Below are positions 1-9,478 of a DNA stretch of 39,586 nt, in pieces; the first letter of the stretch is position 1; each line of letters starts with the position of its first letter. The position numbers were made by a program, and so were the translations under genes. The DNA lies in NCBI GenBank assembly GCA_012837605.1, contig DUQV01000019.1:1-39586 (forward strand), read 5' to 3'. This DNA comes from Clostridiales bacterium. Lineage in GTDB: Bacteria; Bacillota; Clostridia; Lachnospirales; Lachnospiraceae. Below the pieces are notes generated by a model, which was not told the DNA's origin, searched no databases, and saw nothing but the letters and a program-made list of their open reading frames with translations.

Positions 1-82
1 TTGGAATGGATAGAAAAAACTCTTTTTTGAAACTCTATTGAAATAAAACCATCACGTTTAAGTATTAAGAAGGGGTGTTGCG

Positions 83-381
83 ATGTACGAGGATAGAATT
101 AAATGGATTGAACATAAAGGCAAAAAAATATAGTCTTGAAGGAAGAGAAACACTCTGTGCTATATTGTGTAGACGTTTCTAAAGTAAAATTTAGTGTAAA
201 AGTTATTAATATATTAAGCGGTAACTGCGATAAGACAAAGGAACATGATAAAGCTTTGGCTGTAGTAGGAGTAACAGGATTAGTTAAAGTTATGTATGAT
301 GGCTTTGCCAAGCTTTATAAGAGCCCTTTAAAAACTTTCTCTACTGAAGAAGAGGCTAAAGAATGGTTGATTTCCTTATAA
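83..381 (+). pseudogene. Decayed STAS/SEC14-like small protein, paralog of the gene at 781..1143
   Basis: ATG at 83 after an 'aaggggtgttgcg' RBS-like stretch gives MYEDRIKWIEHKGKKI then TAG at 131. A second frame (136..381) gives ...ALAVVGVTGLVKVMYDGFAKLYKSPLKTFSTEEEAKEWLISL. The two parts match the N- and C-terminus of the 781..1143 protein (MDRIRLLEHKGKKI...SAVIGIKGLQKIAYDAVMRVSKNMAPLFSSDKEALDWLV). Confidence 0.7.
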
Positions 382-448
382 TTCATTGTTATTTTATAGC
401 GTTATAGCCATTAAGGATTAATTCGCATAGTTTTCATCTTTTTCTCCT

Positions 449-486
449 AGCCACAACCACCGATTTAACGGTGGTTGTGGCTTTTT
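449..486 (+). terminator. Rho-independent terminator
   Basis: Perfect 14-bp stem AGCCACAACCACCG-atttaa-CGGTGGTTGTGGCT followed by TTTT. Confidence 0.9.
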
Positions 487-780
487 AGGCATACAAAATA
501 TATTTGTTGTTTTAACAATTTTTATAGAACCATTCTTTGAGATATAAAGAAATTTTTACAGCTCTATTATACGACGTAATATAACATATATTGACAATAG
601 AGTTTAATCTTGTACAGTACAAAACGGTATCGATAATAACAAAATAATGTATTTTTATGTTATATTTACAAGTAACTTCGCTGACCCAAGCATTGTCAAG
701 CAAAATATAAAAGCATGGTTGATCAGAGGATGATTACGTCATAGGTGATAAAAGCACATCATATGATTGGAGGGGTTAAA

Positions 781-1143
781 ATGGATAGAATAAGATTATT
801 AGAACACAAGGGTAAGAAGATATTTTATATCGATTATTCGAATTTAAGTGCCGATATGTTAACATCTCTTATGGAAGAAGTTATAAAACAAATAACTTCT
901 CAGCCCAAAAAATCAGAACTGTCATTGGCAAATTTTGAAAACACACGTTTTAACGCAGACACAATAAGTAAGTTTAAAGCAATGGAAGATAAAACATTTG
1001 ATTATATGAAGGGCAGTGCTGTAATTGGTATAAAAGGACTGCAGAAAATTGCCTATGATGCAGTTATGAGAGTTTCTAAGAACATGGCACCTTTATTTAG
1101 CAGCGATAAAGAAGCTCTTGACTGGCTTGTTGAAAGAGATTAA
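781..1143 (+). CDS. Small STAS/SEC14-like domain protein (120 aa)
   Basis: ATG at 781 with GGAGGGG RBS; the ORF extends upstream to 745, but 781 is the better start. Family assigned by pattern recognition only. Confidence 0.7.
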   Translation: MDRIRLLEHKGKKIFYIDYSNLSADMLTSLMEEVIKQITSQPKKSELSLANFENTRFNADTISKFKAMEDKTFDYMKGSAVIGIKGLQKIAYDAVMRVSKNMAPLFSSDKEALDWLVERD

Positions 1144-1169
1144 CTACTGAAATTAAAAGACCTACCTTT

Positions 1170-1212
1170 AAATCCCCCATCGAATCAATTGGTTTGATGG
1201 GGGATTTATTTT
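1170..1212 (+). terminator. Rho-independent terminator
   Basis: AAATCCCCCATC ... GATGGGGGATTT stem followed by ATTTTT. Confidence 0.85.
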
Positions 1213-1288
1213 TATCGGATATTGAGATTAGGACAAAAGAAAAAGTCCTAACCCACAGCTCCTACGTCTGCAAATTAGAACCTTACAA

Positions 1289-1361
1289 TGCACCTCCAGG
1301 GGCTCGAACCCTGGACACCCTGATTAAGAGTCAGGTGCTCTACCAACTGAGCTAGAGGTGC
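1289..1361 (-). tRNA. tRNA-Lys (anticodon CTT)
   Basis: Reverse complement GCACCTC-TA-GCTCAGTTGGTAGAGC-A-CCTGACTCTTAATCAGG-...-CAGGGTTCGAGCCCCTG-GAGGTGC-A folds as a complete cloverleaf; loop CTCTTAA. Confidence 0.95.
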
Positions 1362-1600
1362 ATATTTAAACGCAAATGTTATTATAATGTATGATTTAAC
1401 ATTTTGCAAGCATTTTTTCAAATTATTTTTATAATTCGCACAATTCCTTTTCTTAAGCTTTTAAAGTATCGTACTACGAGTTTATTTTGCTGCTTTTTCT
1501 TGTGATAGCCGCTTTTTTGAAGAAGGAATTCTTTTATTAAATATATCTTCTTTCTTTACATATCCCATATTTTAAGAACTCATCTTCTATAGCCGCACCC

Positions 1601-1876
1601 CTATATATTTCTGTACTTTGTTATTAATGTTAAATAGTTCAGCATACCTATACTGTTTTTTTCATTGTTTTTATCTACAGCTATTTGCCATGCTGTCGGT
1701 ATCCTATCCGTATACTCATAAATCAGCAATGCACTTTCAAGAAATATAACCGAATTAGGAAATAGCCAAAGTTTTTTTATTTGTCTGCTAGAAAGCCCTA
1801 ATTTGTTGAGTTCTGATGTCCTGAGAATTCCACCATTTTTCTTAAATTCCCTATATATAACGTCTGTGTTTTCCAT
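1601..1876 (-). pseudogene. Remnant of an AbiEi-like (type IV toxin-antitoxin) antitoxin-family protein
   Basis: ATG at 1876 with AGAGGTG RBS; MENTDVIYREFKKNGGILRTSELNKLGLSSRQIKKL (winged-helix-like start) joins directly to LFPNSVIFLESALLIYEYTDRIPTAWQIAVDKNNEKN. The usual intervening segment and the C-terminus appear to be missing. Confidence 0.5.
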
Positions 1877-1892
1877 TATTGCACCTCTATAT

Positions 1893-1915
1893 CCGCTTTG
1901 CGGTTCGCAAAGCGG
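1893..1915. promoter_or_regulatory. Perfect inverted repeat in the leader of the AbiEi-like remnant
   Basis: CCGCTTTGCG-gtt-CGCAAAGCGG, between the upstream AT-rich region and the RBS of 1601..1876 (-). Confidence 0.7.
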
Positions 1916-1994
1916 GTATTTTAGTGCAATTATGCCATAAATTATTATTCTTAGCAAAGCTTTTTTGCATAATTCTTTATCCTATATACTATTA

Positions 1995-2312
1995 TTACTT
2001 ATGCACATCCAGCTTTTCTTTTAGTGCATTCTTTGATACTGCTCCAACCACGGTATCTACCGCCGCTCCGTTCTTGAAGATAATCATTGTAGGAATTGAC
2101 ATTACACGGTAATGTCTTGCTGTATCAGGATTGTTATCCACATTAAGCTTACCGATTTTCACAACTCCATCATATTCTTTAGCCAGCTCATCTATGATAG
2201 GAGCCATCATCTTACATGGTCCGCACCAATCTGCATAAAAATCCACCAAAACAGGCATGTCCGCCTCTAAAGCTTCTTTTTTAAAATTAGCATCTGTAAA
2301 TTGAAACGCCAT
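1995..2312 (-). CDS. trxA: Thioredoxin
   Basis: WCGPCK active site in a complete 105-aa thioredoxin fold sequence. Confidence 0.95.
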   Translation of the reverse strand: MAFQFTDANFKKEALEADMPVLVDFYADWCGPCKMMAPIIDELAKEYDGVVKIGKLNVDNNPDTARHYRVMSIPTMIIFKNGAAVDTVVGAVSKNALKEKLDVHK

Positions 2313-2421
2313 ATTTTTCCTCCGTTCTTTGTATTTGATATCTACTTTATTGTTGTATTGTAGTATCCCATCAAGTATGTTATATTATGTGACTTTATAA
2401 TATGTTATGATTTTAAAAAAG

Positions 2422-2580
2422 TCAACTTCTATGGCTGTGTGGCTTCTTTTTGACTTTAGCCGATCCATTAAGTATGCTTTCTACTTCATCCCATGACCTT
2501 TTTATCCGCATAATCTTTTTATTTAATTTATAGTTGCCTGCTGTGGCTCTTGCCAGCTTACTCTTCCACTTCTGTTTCAT
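2422..2580 (-). CDS. Small basic hypothetical protein (52 aa), absent from the supplied ORF track
   Basis: ATG at 2580 preceded by AAGGAATTATC on the minus strand; translation MKQKWKSKLARATAGNYKLNKKIMRIKRSWDEVESILNGSAKVKKKPHSHRS, stop at 2422. Confidence 0.55.
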   Translation of the reverse strand: MKQKWKSKLARATAGNYKLNKKIMRIKRSWDEVESILNGSAKVKKKPHSHRS

Positions 2581-2685
2581 GATAATTCCTTATTCTTTTT
2601 TATTATTTTATTATTATAATATGCAGAATATAACATTGTGCTTATATGCGGCTTATAAGCCTTCACATATTGCTGCCCTGCTGTC

Positions 2686-3321
2686 CTATCGGTATATCTT
2701 CATCATGTGAATAGGCTTTCCTTCGGATACAAAACGCTCTTCGTATTCTGTCATTATATTGCCTGTAACATATTCACTGTTATGAAGGTCAAAGGTTATC
2801 TCCCTAATTTTCCACCCTGCAGCCTCTGTCTCTTCTAAAGAATAATCGAACAATGTACGGTTATCTGTCTTGAATATTACCTCTCCGTCTTTAGCTAGGC
2901 ATTGGTTATATTTACTTAGAAAGTGTCTTGATGTCAGACGTCTCTTAGCATGACGTTTTTTTGGCCAGGGATCGGAGAAGTTCAGATATATTCTTCCAAT
3001 CTCATTCTCTGCGAATATATCCGTTAAATACTCTGCATCAAAGCGTATGAAATACAGGTTGTCAAGCTCTGTCTCTCTTCTCTTTTCGAGTGCCCGAAAC
3101 AGTACGCTTGAGTATTTCTCTATGCCTATATAATTGATGTCCGGATTCTGTTTGGCCAACTCAATCAGAAACTTTCCTTTGCCTGTGCCTATCTCCAGAT
3201 GTATAGGATTATCATTGCCATATAAAAAACTCCATCTTCCCATAAACCTCTCCGGTTCGGTAATTACATACTTGTCCTTAGCAACGGCTTCTCTTGAGCC
3301 GGTAATATTTCTTAGTCTCAT
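2686..3321 (-). CDS. trmB: tRNA (guanine-N7-)-methyltransferase
   Basis: HLEIGTGKGKFLIELAKQNPDINYIGIE and FSDPWPKKRHAKRRL motifs; likely start MRLRNITGS at 3321. Confidence 0.93.
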   Translation of the reverse strand: MRLRNITGSREAVAKDKYVITEPERFMGRWSFLYGNDNPIHLEIGTGKGKFLIELAKQNPDINYIGIEKYSSVLFRALEKRRETELDNLYFIRFDAEYLTDIFAENEIGRIYLNFSDPWPKKRHAKRRLTSRHFLSKYNQCLAKDGEVIFKTDNRTLFDYSLEETEAAGWKIREITFDLHNSEYVTGNIMTEYEERFVSEGKPIHMMKIYR

Positions 3322-3588
3322 TCTTATGCTCCATTCTATAATACCTTCTTTAAGTAATAACAAGTCTCTTAATGCCTTAAGATTCCTCTAAATTATAAAT
3401 ACAATTCTGTGATACGTCAATTATCGCTTTATTTACTCAATTATATAAGTTGTACTTTTATGTAAATGTGTTTATAATATTCTTGTATGATTAATTCTTG
3501 GTATATATCCGGAACCCTCCGGTTTCATACTTATATAAGACAATACCCGCTTATCTTTTATTCATAAATCGTGCTTATGGAGGTTTTT

Positions 3589-4995
3589 ATGAAAAAGCTA
3601 ATCCTTTCTGTTATATGTACAGCTTGTTTAATCTTGTCCGCTGCGGTGACCCCTATCACGGCAGGCAGCTTTGATGATACGTCTTCCTGGCCTCAGGGAC
3701 CGTCTGTATATGCAGAGGCGGCCATAGTTATGGAGGCATCAACGGGATTGATTTTATATGAAAAGAACATACATGAACCCCATTATCCTGCAAGTATAAC
3801 CAAAATCTTATCCGCTCTGTTGGTCATTGAGAATTGCTCCCCCGGAGAAGTGGTCACATTCTCAAGAGATGCAATATTTAATATTGAGCGGGACAGTACT
3901 CATATTGGAATAGATGTTGGAGAACAGCTTACGGTTCAGCAGTGTCTGTACGGCATTCTTTTGGAATCTGCGAATGAGGTCACATATGCTGCTGCTGAGC
4001 ATGTTGCAGGAAGCATACCTGAATTTTCAGATATGATGAATGAGAAGGCAAGAAGTCTTGGTGCTCTCAATTCTAATTTTGTTAATCCTCATGGTCTTCC
4101 TGATGATAACCACTATACGTCCGCCTATGATATGGCTCTGATTACAAGAGAGGCTATGAAGAATGAAACATTTAGAAAGATTACCGGTACAAGGACATAC
4201 CAGATTCCTCCGACTAATAAACAGCCGGAGACCAGATATCTTAGAAATCATCATAAATTAGTATTGAAGGATGGTTATCAATACGAAGGAACCATAGGCG
4301 GCAAAACAGGATATACCAGCAAGGCAAAATATACACTGGTTACCGTTGCAAAACGTGGAGACTTGGAGCTGATATGTGTTGTAATGAGGGTTGATACCGG
4401 TGCTCATCAGTATGAAGATACGATGAAGCTGTTGGATTTTGGATTTGATAATTTTTCAATTTATCCTATTAAAGAACTGGAAAGCCCTAATGTTTCTAAG
4501 GAATCTCCGTTCTTTACCCGCTATAATTCTTTGTTGGATTTTTCGAATACTTCTATAGTAACCGATGAGAATGGCTATATTGTCCTTCCTAACACGGCTT
4601 CTTTTAAGGATGCGAAAAAAGATGTCATCTTCTATCCCAAGACAGAGATAAAAGATGATCATAATGTAATCGGTACTATTATATATACTTACAATGGTAT
4701 GTATGTAGGTGGTGCAGATATTATATACAATAACATAAAGTCTCCTGCTCTTATTCATGCCGAGCTGGATATAGTACCCCCTTCCGAACCAACTGTAGAA
4801 GATACAGAACCGGAAAGCTCCGGGGGATACTTTCGCCCCATTATTATAGGCTTGATTGTCGGAATGTTTGTATTAATAATAGGACTCTACTTTGTCTTGG
4901 TGGAACGCCCAAGACTAAAACGCAGAAGTGCCTACTTAAAAAAACGTGAACTCCGTAAGCAGTATTTTTCAGAAGACAATTTCCTGGACTTATAA
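3589..4995 (+). CDS. D-alanyl-D-alanine carboxypeptidase (serine-type, DacF/PBP5-like)
   Basis: Signal peptide; SxxK (ASITK), SxN (SANE), KTG (GGKTGYT) motifs; C-terminal TM segment; ATG at 3589 after GGAGG. Confidence 0.92.
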   Translation: MKKLILSVICTACLILSAAVTPITAGSFDDTSSWPQGPSVYAEAAIVMEASTGLILYEKNIHEPHYPASITKILSALLVIENCSPGEVVTFSRDAIFNIERDSTHIGIDVGEQLTVQQCLYGILLESANEVTYAAAEHVAGSIPEFSDMMNEKARSLGALNSNFVNPHGLPDDNHYTSAYDMALITREAMKNETFRKITGTRTYQIPPTNKQPETRYLRNHHKLVLKDGYQYEGTIGGKTGYTSKAKYTLVTVAKRGDLELICVVMRVDTGAHQYEDTMKLLDFGFDNFSIYPIKELESPNVSKESPFFTRYNSLLDFSNTSIVTDENGYIVLPNTASFKDAKKDVIFYPKTEIKDDHNVIGTIIYTYNGMYVGGADIIYNNIKSPALIHAELDIVPPSEPTVEDTEPESSGGYFRPIIIGLIVGMFVLIIGLYFVLVERPRLKRRSAYLKKRELRKQYFSEDNFLDL

Positions 4996-5036
4996 TATGA
5001 TATAGAGGATTTTTATCTATCGTTCCGTAATACCCC

Positions 5037-5645
5037 TTACTTCCCATAGTTTTCAAATAAATGTGCTATCTCATCAACCGTTAGATTCGCATTAGGATCA
5101 TCATACAGGGGAGTGATTTCCGATTCGGCTTTATCAGTTGTGCTGTTGTTATCGCTTCCCCTTTGTTCTTCTATTATTGCCCTTATTATCTCCTTTGCGT
5201 GCTTCTTGCTGTAATTTAGAATTATATTTAGAGCCTTTGCTTGTCCGTTCATAATTTTATTCTGTGTCCGAATAACCTGTGTTAGCTTCTCGGACAGCTC
5301 CTTAATTTCTTCCTGCAGCTTGATATCGCTCTTTTTTAAAGCTGCATAGGTGGCTTTCTGGATATTTAACAGTTCTGAGCATCTTTCATCCAGCTTCTCT
5401 GAATATTGCGATGCTTCCTTTTCCCGTAAGAGTTCTTTTTTGCTTATCTCGCTTGATATATACTCCCAAACGGAATCAAAGAATAAAAATCCGGTTAAAA
5501 TAACAACAATTCCTATACCTATGATGCTGAATATGTGTGGCTGTGCTGCATTAAGAAGATATGCTTCTCCCAATATTGCTACCAGAAAGCTTGTACCAAA
5601 TAATATAATACATACTTTTCTTTTCATGCCATACTCCCCATCCAT
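5037..5645 (-). CDS. Membrane-anchored coiled-coil hypothetical protein
   Basis: 202 aa; two N-terminal hydrophobic segments then a predicted coiled coil (SEKLDERCSELLNIQKATYAALKKSDIKLQEEIKELSEKL). Confidence 0.65.
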   Translation of the reverse strand: MDGEYGMKRKVCIILFGTSFLVAILGEAYLLNAAQPHIFSIIGIGIVVILTGFLFFDSVWEYISSEISKKELLREKEASQYSEKLDERCSELLNIQKATYAALKKSDIKLQEEIKELSEKLTQVIRTQNKIMNGQAKALNIILNYSKKHAKEIIRAIIEEQRGSDNNSTTDKAESEITPLYDDPNANLTVDEIAHLFENYGK

Positions 5646-5700
5646 TAGAAATTATTAACATCTTTATATATATCGACAGAAACGGTTCTTTTGTTTAATT

Positions 5701-5745
5701 CAAAAAAGGTTAAGTGCAACATCGATATAGTTGTACACTTAACCT
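5701..5745 (-). terminator. Terminator downstream of tRNA-Arg (minus strand)
   Basis: AGGTTAAGTGCAAC ... GTTGTACACTTAACCT inverted repeat with an A-run at 5702..5707 (T-run on minus). Confidence 0.65.
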
Positions 5746-5757
5746 GCAATAATTTAC

Positions 5758-5831
5758 CGTACCTGGCGGGATTCGAACCCACGACCTTCCGCTTAGGAGG
5801 CGGACGCTCTATCCTGCTGAGCTACAGGCAC
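5758..5831 (-). tRNA. tRNA-Arg (anticodon CCT)
   Basis: Reverse complement GTGCCTG-TA-GCTCAGCAGGATAGAGC-G-TCCGCCTCCTAAGCGGA-...-GTGGGTTCGAATCCCGC-CAGGTAC-G; loop CTCCTAA. Confidence 0.95.
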
Positions 5832-5897
5832 TTAACGCAACATGTTAATTCTACTATTTACTTGTTGCTAAGTCAAGAACCTGTAGTATTTATTTTT

Positions 5898-6773
5898 TTA
5901 GAAAATGAGCTTCCCTTGCATCCATATGTTTCCTTTGAATCTTCTGCCGGGCAGCGGCTCTCCAAGAAAGTCTTCCTTGTTAATACATATACGGAAGGTT
6001 ATGTCATTGCATATTACAAACAAATCATAGATTTCTTCATTTGTCAGAGTATTTGTAATTATTTTACTGTCCAATATTGTGGCCAGAATACTGTAGTTAT
6101 CGGACTCAGAACCATAAGGAATGAAGCTGGTATCTACTATAGAATAGATGTCCTCTTTCTTTGCCCTTTTTGATACCATTGCATATGTGTCTATATCCTC
6201 GATCGTCAGACTGTCTATGGCATCCTGGTTTCCTTTCTTAGCCTCGGCTATCAGGTTGTTTCTGTTCGCCTTTTCTACACTGAGGTTTTTAACCTGTATT
6301 TCGTCTTTTTCAATAGGAAGCAGTACCCTTCCTTCTAAAGACAGTGCCGACAGAGTTACAGGAATGTTTAGATCCATCTTCTTGTCTTGATTCTTCTTCT
6401 CCAGATAATCCGCTACGTTTTGTATATAAAAAATCAATGATACTCCCAAACGATAATCATCGCACATTCCGGTATAAGCTTCCGTATCCACCCGCTTATT
6501 GACAGCAACCTCTTCCTTGGTACTGATTCCTGACCCTATTAAATAAGGAAAATAATTGTCCAGATGAAACACATCATTATGGTCGTATTCTCCACGAATG
6601 GTTATACCAAAATTGTGACCAAGTTCTAGGGACATTTCTGTTAAGCTGCTTTGATGATTAATTTGAACGGTTTTTATATTTGAAGCCTTCTCTTTTACGA
6701 GATTAATTAACTTATTTAATTCAATTCTGTTCTTTATATTGCTAAATCCTATTGCTCTCAAATAACTATGCAT
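5898..6773 (-). CDS. DUF3881-like family protein
   Basis: 291 aa beginning MHSYLRAIGFSNIK; family recalled from Lachnospiraceae, not searched. Confidence 0.6.
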   Translation of the reverse strand: MHSYLRAIGFSNIKNRIELNKLINLVKEKASNIKTVQINHQSSLTEMSLELGHNFGITIRGEYDHNDVFHLDNYFPYLIGSGISTKEEVAVNKRVDTEAYTGMCDDYRLGVSLIFYIQNVADYLEKKNQDKKMDLNIPVTLSALSLEGRVLLPIEKDEIQVKNLSVEKANRNNLIAEAKKGNQDAIDSLTIEDIDTYAMVSKRAKKEDIYSIVDTSFIPYGSESDNYSILATILDSKIITNTLTNEEIYDLFVICNDITFRICINKEDFLGEPLPGRRFKGNIWMQGKLIF

Positions 6774-6890
6774 ATATTCACCTGCTTTTCTATTCGCTTG
6801 CTTATTTATAGTAAAACTTATGCGTTTTTATTCATGTGATATTACTTATAACATATTTCATTATAATCTGCAAGCCGGATTCTATGGTAA

Positions 6891-7955
6891 TTAGTCTATT
6901 ATAGTGTCTGTAATAAAAAGTGTCAATTCCTTTGTCAAATCCTTCTCTATCCATTCTAACGGCTTATTTCCATTGGCATCTTGAATTATCCTGATTACAG
7001 GTCTTGTAGGACATTTTGGATTTTGTCTCAGCACTATCCCTATCTCGTCTTGATTAGTGATTACCAACGCACCGATAGGATATGCAGCGACCGACGCAAC
7101 AAAGACCTTTACTACATTTAGATCGAATTTGCTCCCTGCCTGACTTACAATGAAGTCAATCGCATCATGTACCTTCATTTTAGGCACAAGATTACCGTAT
7201 ACCCTGCTGTCAAATTCATCGCAGACCGCAGCAATTTTGCTTCCTATTTTTATTTTCTCTTTTGTTAAATGAAAAGGATATCCCGATCCGTCCAATCGCT
7301 CGTGATGACTTATGATAATATCCTTAGATGCGGATGACAGCCATTCCATATTCTCAACAGCAGAATAGCCATATATAACATGTTTTTTTATTTCTCTTTG
7401 CTCTTTATCTGAACACTCATCCAAGATTAGGCCACTATAATCCATGGCAATATATGTAAAACCAATGTCGTGAAGCAAACATCCGACAGCTATTTCCCTA
7501 ACCTTCCAAATCGGAATCCTCAACTTTAACGCAAGAATAACTGACAAAGCACAAACATTCAGAGAATGTGAGTATGTACCGTCGCTTTTGTTTCTGATAC
7601 TCGACAGATTATATATAACCTCCGGCTCCTGCATAATATCATATATTATCTCATCAGCAACAGTAATGATCTCTTCCAGTTCCTTGTCAGTATGATATGT
7701 ATATTTTGTAAGGATTTCACGTATCGCTTCCTGACACTGTTCTTTAATCTGAATCTCAAGACTCTCGGTAAGACTTACGCCTTTTGCGATCTCGTCTTCC
7801 ACATATATAAACTCAATATTTAATTCTTTCAAACGATTAATATATTCCTTCTTCATAATCGTTCCGGCAGTCATTAATATTGAATCACTATCATTTGTTA
7901 TATCTTTTGCCAGAATTTCATTACCTTTTACAGAATCAATGGAAATAATTCTCAT
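6891..7955 (-). CDS. HD-GYP domain protein (putative cyclic-di-GMP phosphodiesterase)
   Basis: HSLNVCALS...LLHDIGF...HHERLDGSGYPFHL...KIAAVCDEFDS matches HD and GYP motifs. Confidence 0.88.
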   Translation of the reverse strand: MRIISIDSVKGNEILAKDITNDSDSILMTAGTIMKKEYINRLKELNIEFIYVEDEIAKGVSLTESLEIQIKEQCQEAIREILTKYTYHTDKELEEIITVADEIIYDIMQEPEVIYNLSSIRNKSDGTYSHSLNVCALSVILALKLRIPIWKVREIAVGCLLHDIGFTYIAMDYSGLILDECSDKEQREIKKHVIYGYSAVENMEWLSSASKDIIISHHERLDGSGYPFHLTKEKIKIGSKIAAVCDEFDSRVYGNLVPKMKVHDAIDFIVSQAGSKFDLNVVKVFVASVAAYPIGALVITNQDEIGIVLRQNPKCPTRPVIRIIQDANGNKPLEWIEKDLTKELTLFITDTIID

Positions 7956-8012
7956 GCCTTATCCTTTCACCTGTATAAATGCCCCGGGAACATAATCATA
8001 ATAGTCAAAATA

Positions 8013-8546
8013 CTATTCCATAAAGTTATCCGAATTTATCGCCCGGTTTAGTGCCTGCTTCTCTTCCTTTGACAGCTCCAAGAAAGATTCGCCTTTAATT
8101 ATCTCTTTAAGATAAGTATAGCATCCTTCTCTGCTGCTGTGTACAGAGTTCAATATGAATCCGTCGTTGTTCTTATCAAGAAGTGCCAAAACAAAACTCA
8201 GCTTGCCGCCGACTTCTGAAAATGCATCATATTTCACTATTCCTACCTTTTGCACGGTTGTTAAAATATTCTCGTTAATCAAATCAAGCTTGTCATGTAA
8301 TAATTTGCTGTCCTGCCTTAAACTGTCAATTTCTGTAAATCTTTCAATGAGTACTGCTTCTAATTCTCTGCCGCTTGCACCCTTCATAAATTTTCTGTAC
8401 TTATTGTTTATTTTTCGCTGTTTAAGCATAATCAATATTATCATTATCAATAAAATAATAATTAATACAGCCAGTCCCAATATAATGTATACCATATTCT
8501 GTGCTATCAGTTCTATCAGGTTCATCATAATCCTCCGTTGCACCAT
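8013..8546 (-). CDS. DUF4446 family protein
   Basis: N-terminal TM segment, coiled coil, YDAFSEVGGKLSFVLALLDKNNDGFILNSVHSSREGCYTYLKEI; location next to parB fits this family. Confidence 0.8.
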   Translation of the reverse strand: MVQRRIMMNLIELIAQNMVYIILGLAVLIIILLIMIILIMLKQRKINNKYRKFMKGASGRELEAVLIERFTEIDSLRQDSKLLHDKLDLINENILTTVQKVGIVKYDAFSEVGGKLSFVLALLDKNNDGFILNSVHSSREGCYTYLKEIIKGESFLELSKEEKQALNRAINSDNFME

Positions 8547-8562
8547 TTATTATTGTTAATTT

Positions 8563-9441
8563 TTATAAAAGCGAATTAAAAAGATCCATTATCCGCTCTA
8601 AATCATCATCCGAATAATATTCAATCTCTATCTTTCCTCTGCCCTTCTGCTTTCTGTTAATAGAAACCTTTGTTCCCATGATGTTTTTTAATCTTTCTTC
8701 CAAGTCACGGTATATAAAGCTATTCTCCTCCGTTACAGCTGTTTCCTTAACCCGCTTGGTTTTGAGCATTTGCTTTACCAGCTTCTCCGTATCTCTTACA
8801 CTTAATCCTTTATCAGAGACCTTACAGGCAGCATCATATTGAACGTCTGCATCTTCTATAGATAGAAGTGCTCTGGCATGGCCGCTTGAGAGCTTATTGT
8901 CTATCAGCATTTGCTGTACTCTTTCGTCCAGCTTTAATAATCTCAATGCGTTTGTAACCGCCACTCTGCTCTTTGATACTCTCTCTGCCAATTCTTCCTG
9001 TTTTAAATTATGCTCCTGAATCAACTTCTGATATGCTAATGCTTCCTCTATAGGATTCAGATCCTCACGCTGTATGTTTTCTATTAAAGCAATTTCAAGG
9101 ACTTCCTGCCGGTTATATTCCTTTATAATAACCGGAACCTCTTTTAATCCGGCCAGTCTGGCTGCCCGCCATCTTCTTTCTCCGGCTATTATTTCATAAC
9201 GATTATCTGTTTTTCGTACTATTATTGGCTGTATTACTCCATACTGCTTGATAGAATCTGCAAGCTCCTGAAGAGATTCGTCATCAAACATTTGTCTGGG
9301 TTGAGTTTTATTTGGCTCTATGTCTCGAATCGGCAGTAATGTTTCACGTGAAACATTCTCCTCCTTTGCGTCTGTTTCAGATATGCGTTCCGGAATCATA
9401 ATATCTAATCCCTTGCCTAACCCTCTTTTTAATGCAGACAT
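8563..9441 (-). CDS. parB: Chromosome-partitioning protein ParB/Spo0J
   Basis: ATG at 9441 (MSALKRGLGKGLDIMIPE); GERRWRAARLAGLKEVPVIIKE box and HTH region. Confidence 0.96.
   Translation of the reverse strand: MSALKRGLGKGLDIMIPERISETDAKEENVSRETLLPIRDIEPNKTQPRQMFDDESLQELADSIKQYGVIQPIIVRKTDNRYEIIAGERRWRAARLAGLKEVPVIIKEYNRQEVLEIALIENIQREDLNPIEEALAYQKLIQEHNLKQEELAERVSKSRVAVTNALRLLKLDERVQQMLIDNKLSSGHARALLSIEDADVQYDAACKVSDKGLSVRDTEKLVKQMLKTKRVKETAVTEENSFIYRDLEERLKNIMGTKVSINRKQKGRGKIEIEYYSDDDLERIMDLFNSLL
9340..9355. promoter_or_regulatory. parS site inside parB
   Basis: Exact TGTTTCACGTGAAACA. Confidence 0.95.
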
Positions 9442-9478
9442 ATTATCCTCCCTTATAAGTCTATGATATATGTTTGTA

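Noticed and set aside
512-703. 63-aa minus-strand ORF in the spacer between the STAS-like genes
   Set aside because: AT-rich, no RBS on the minus strand, no recognisable motif.
1227-1250. TTAGGAC/GTCCTAA inverted repeat downstream of tRNA-Lys
   Set aside because: Short 7-bp stem with the T-run in the loop rather than after the stem; could be a weak terminator but evidence is too thin.
5691-6173. 160-aa plus-strand ORF
   Set aside because: Runs antisense through tRNA-Arg and the 3' end of the DUF3881-like gene; 'LAGFEPTTFRLGGGRS' is the typical antisense-tRNA translation artefact.
8155-8559. 134-aa plus-strand ORF opposite the DUF4446 gene
   Set aside because: Shadow ORF; the minus-strand frame is conserved and has the expected neighbours.
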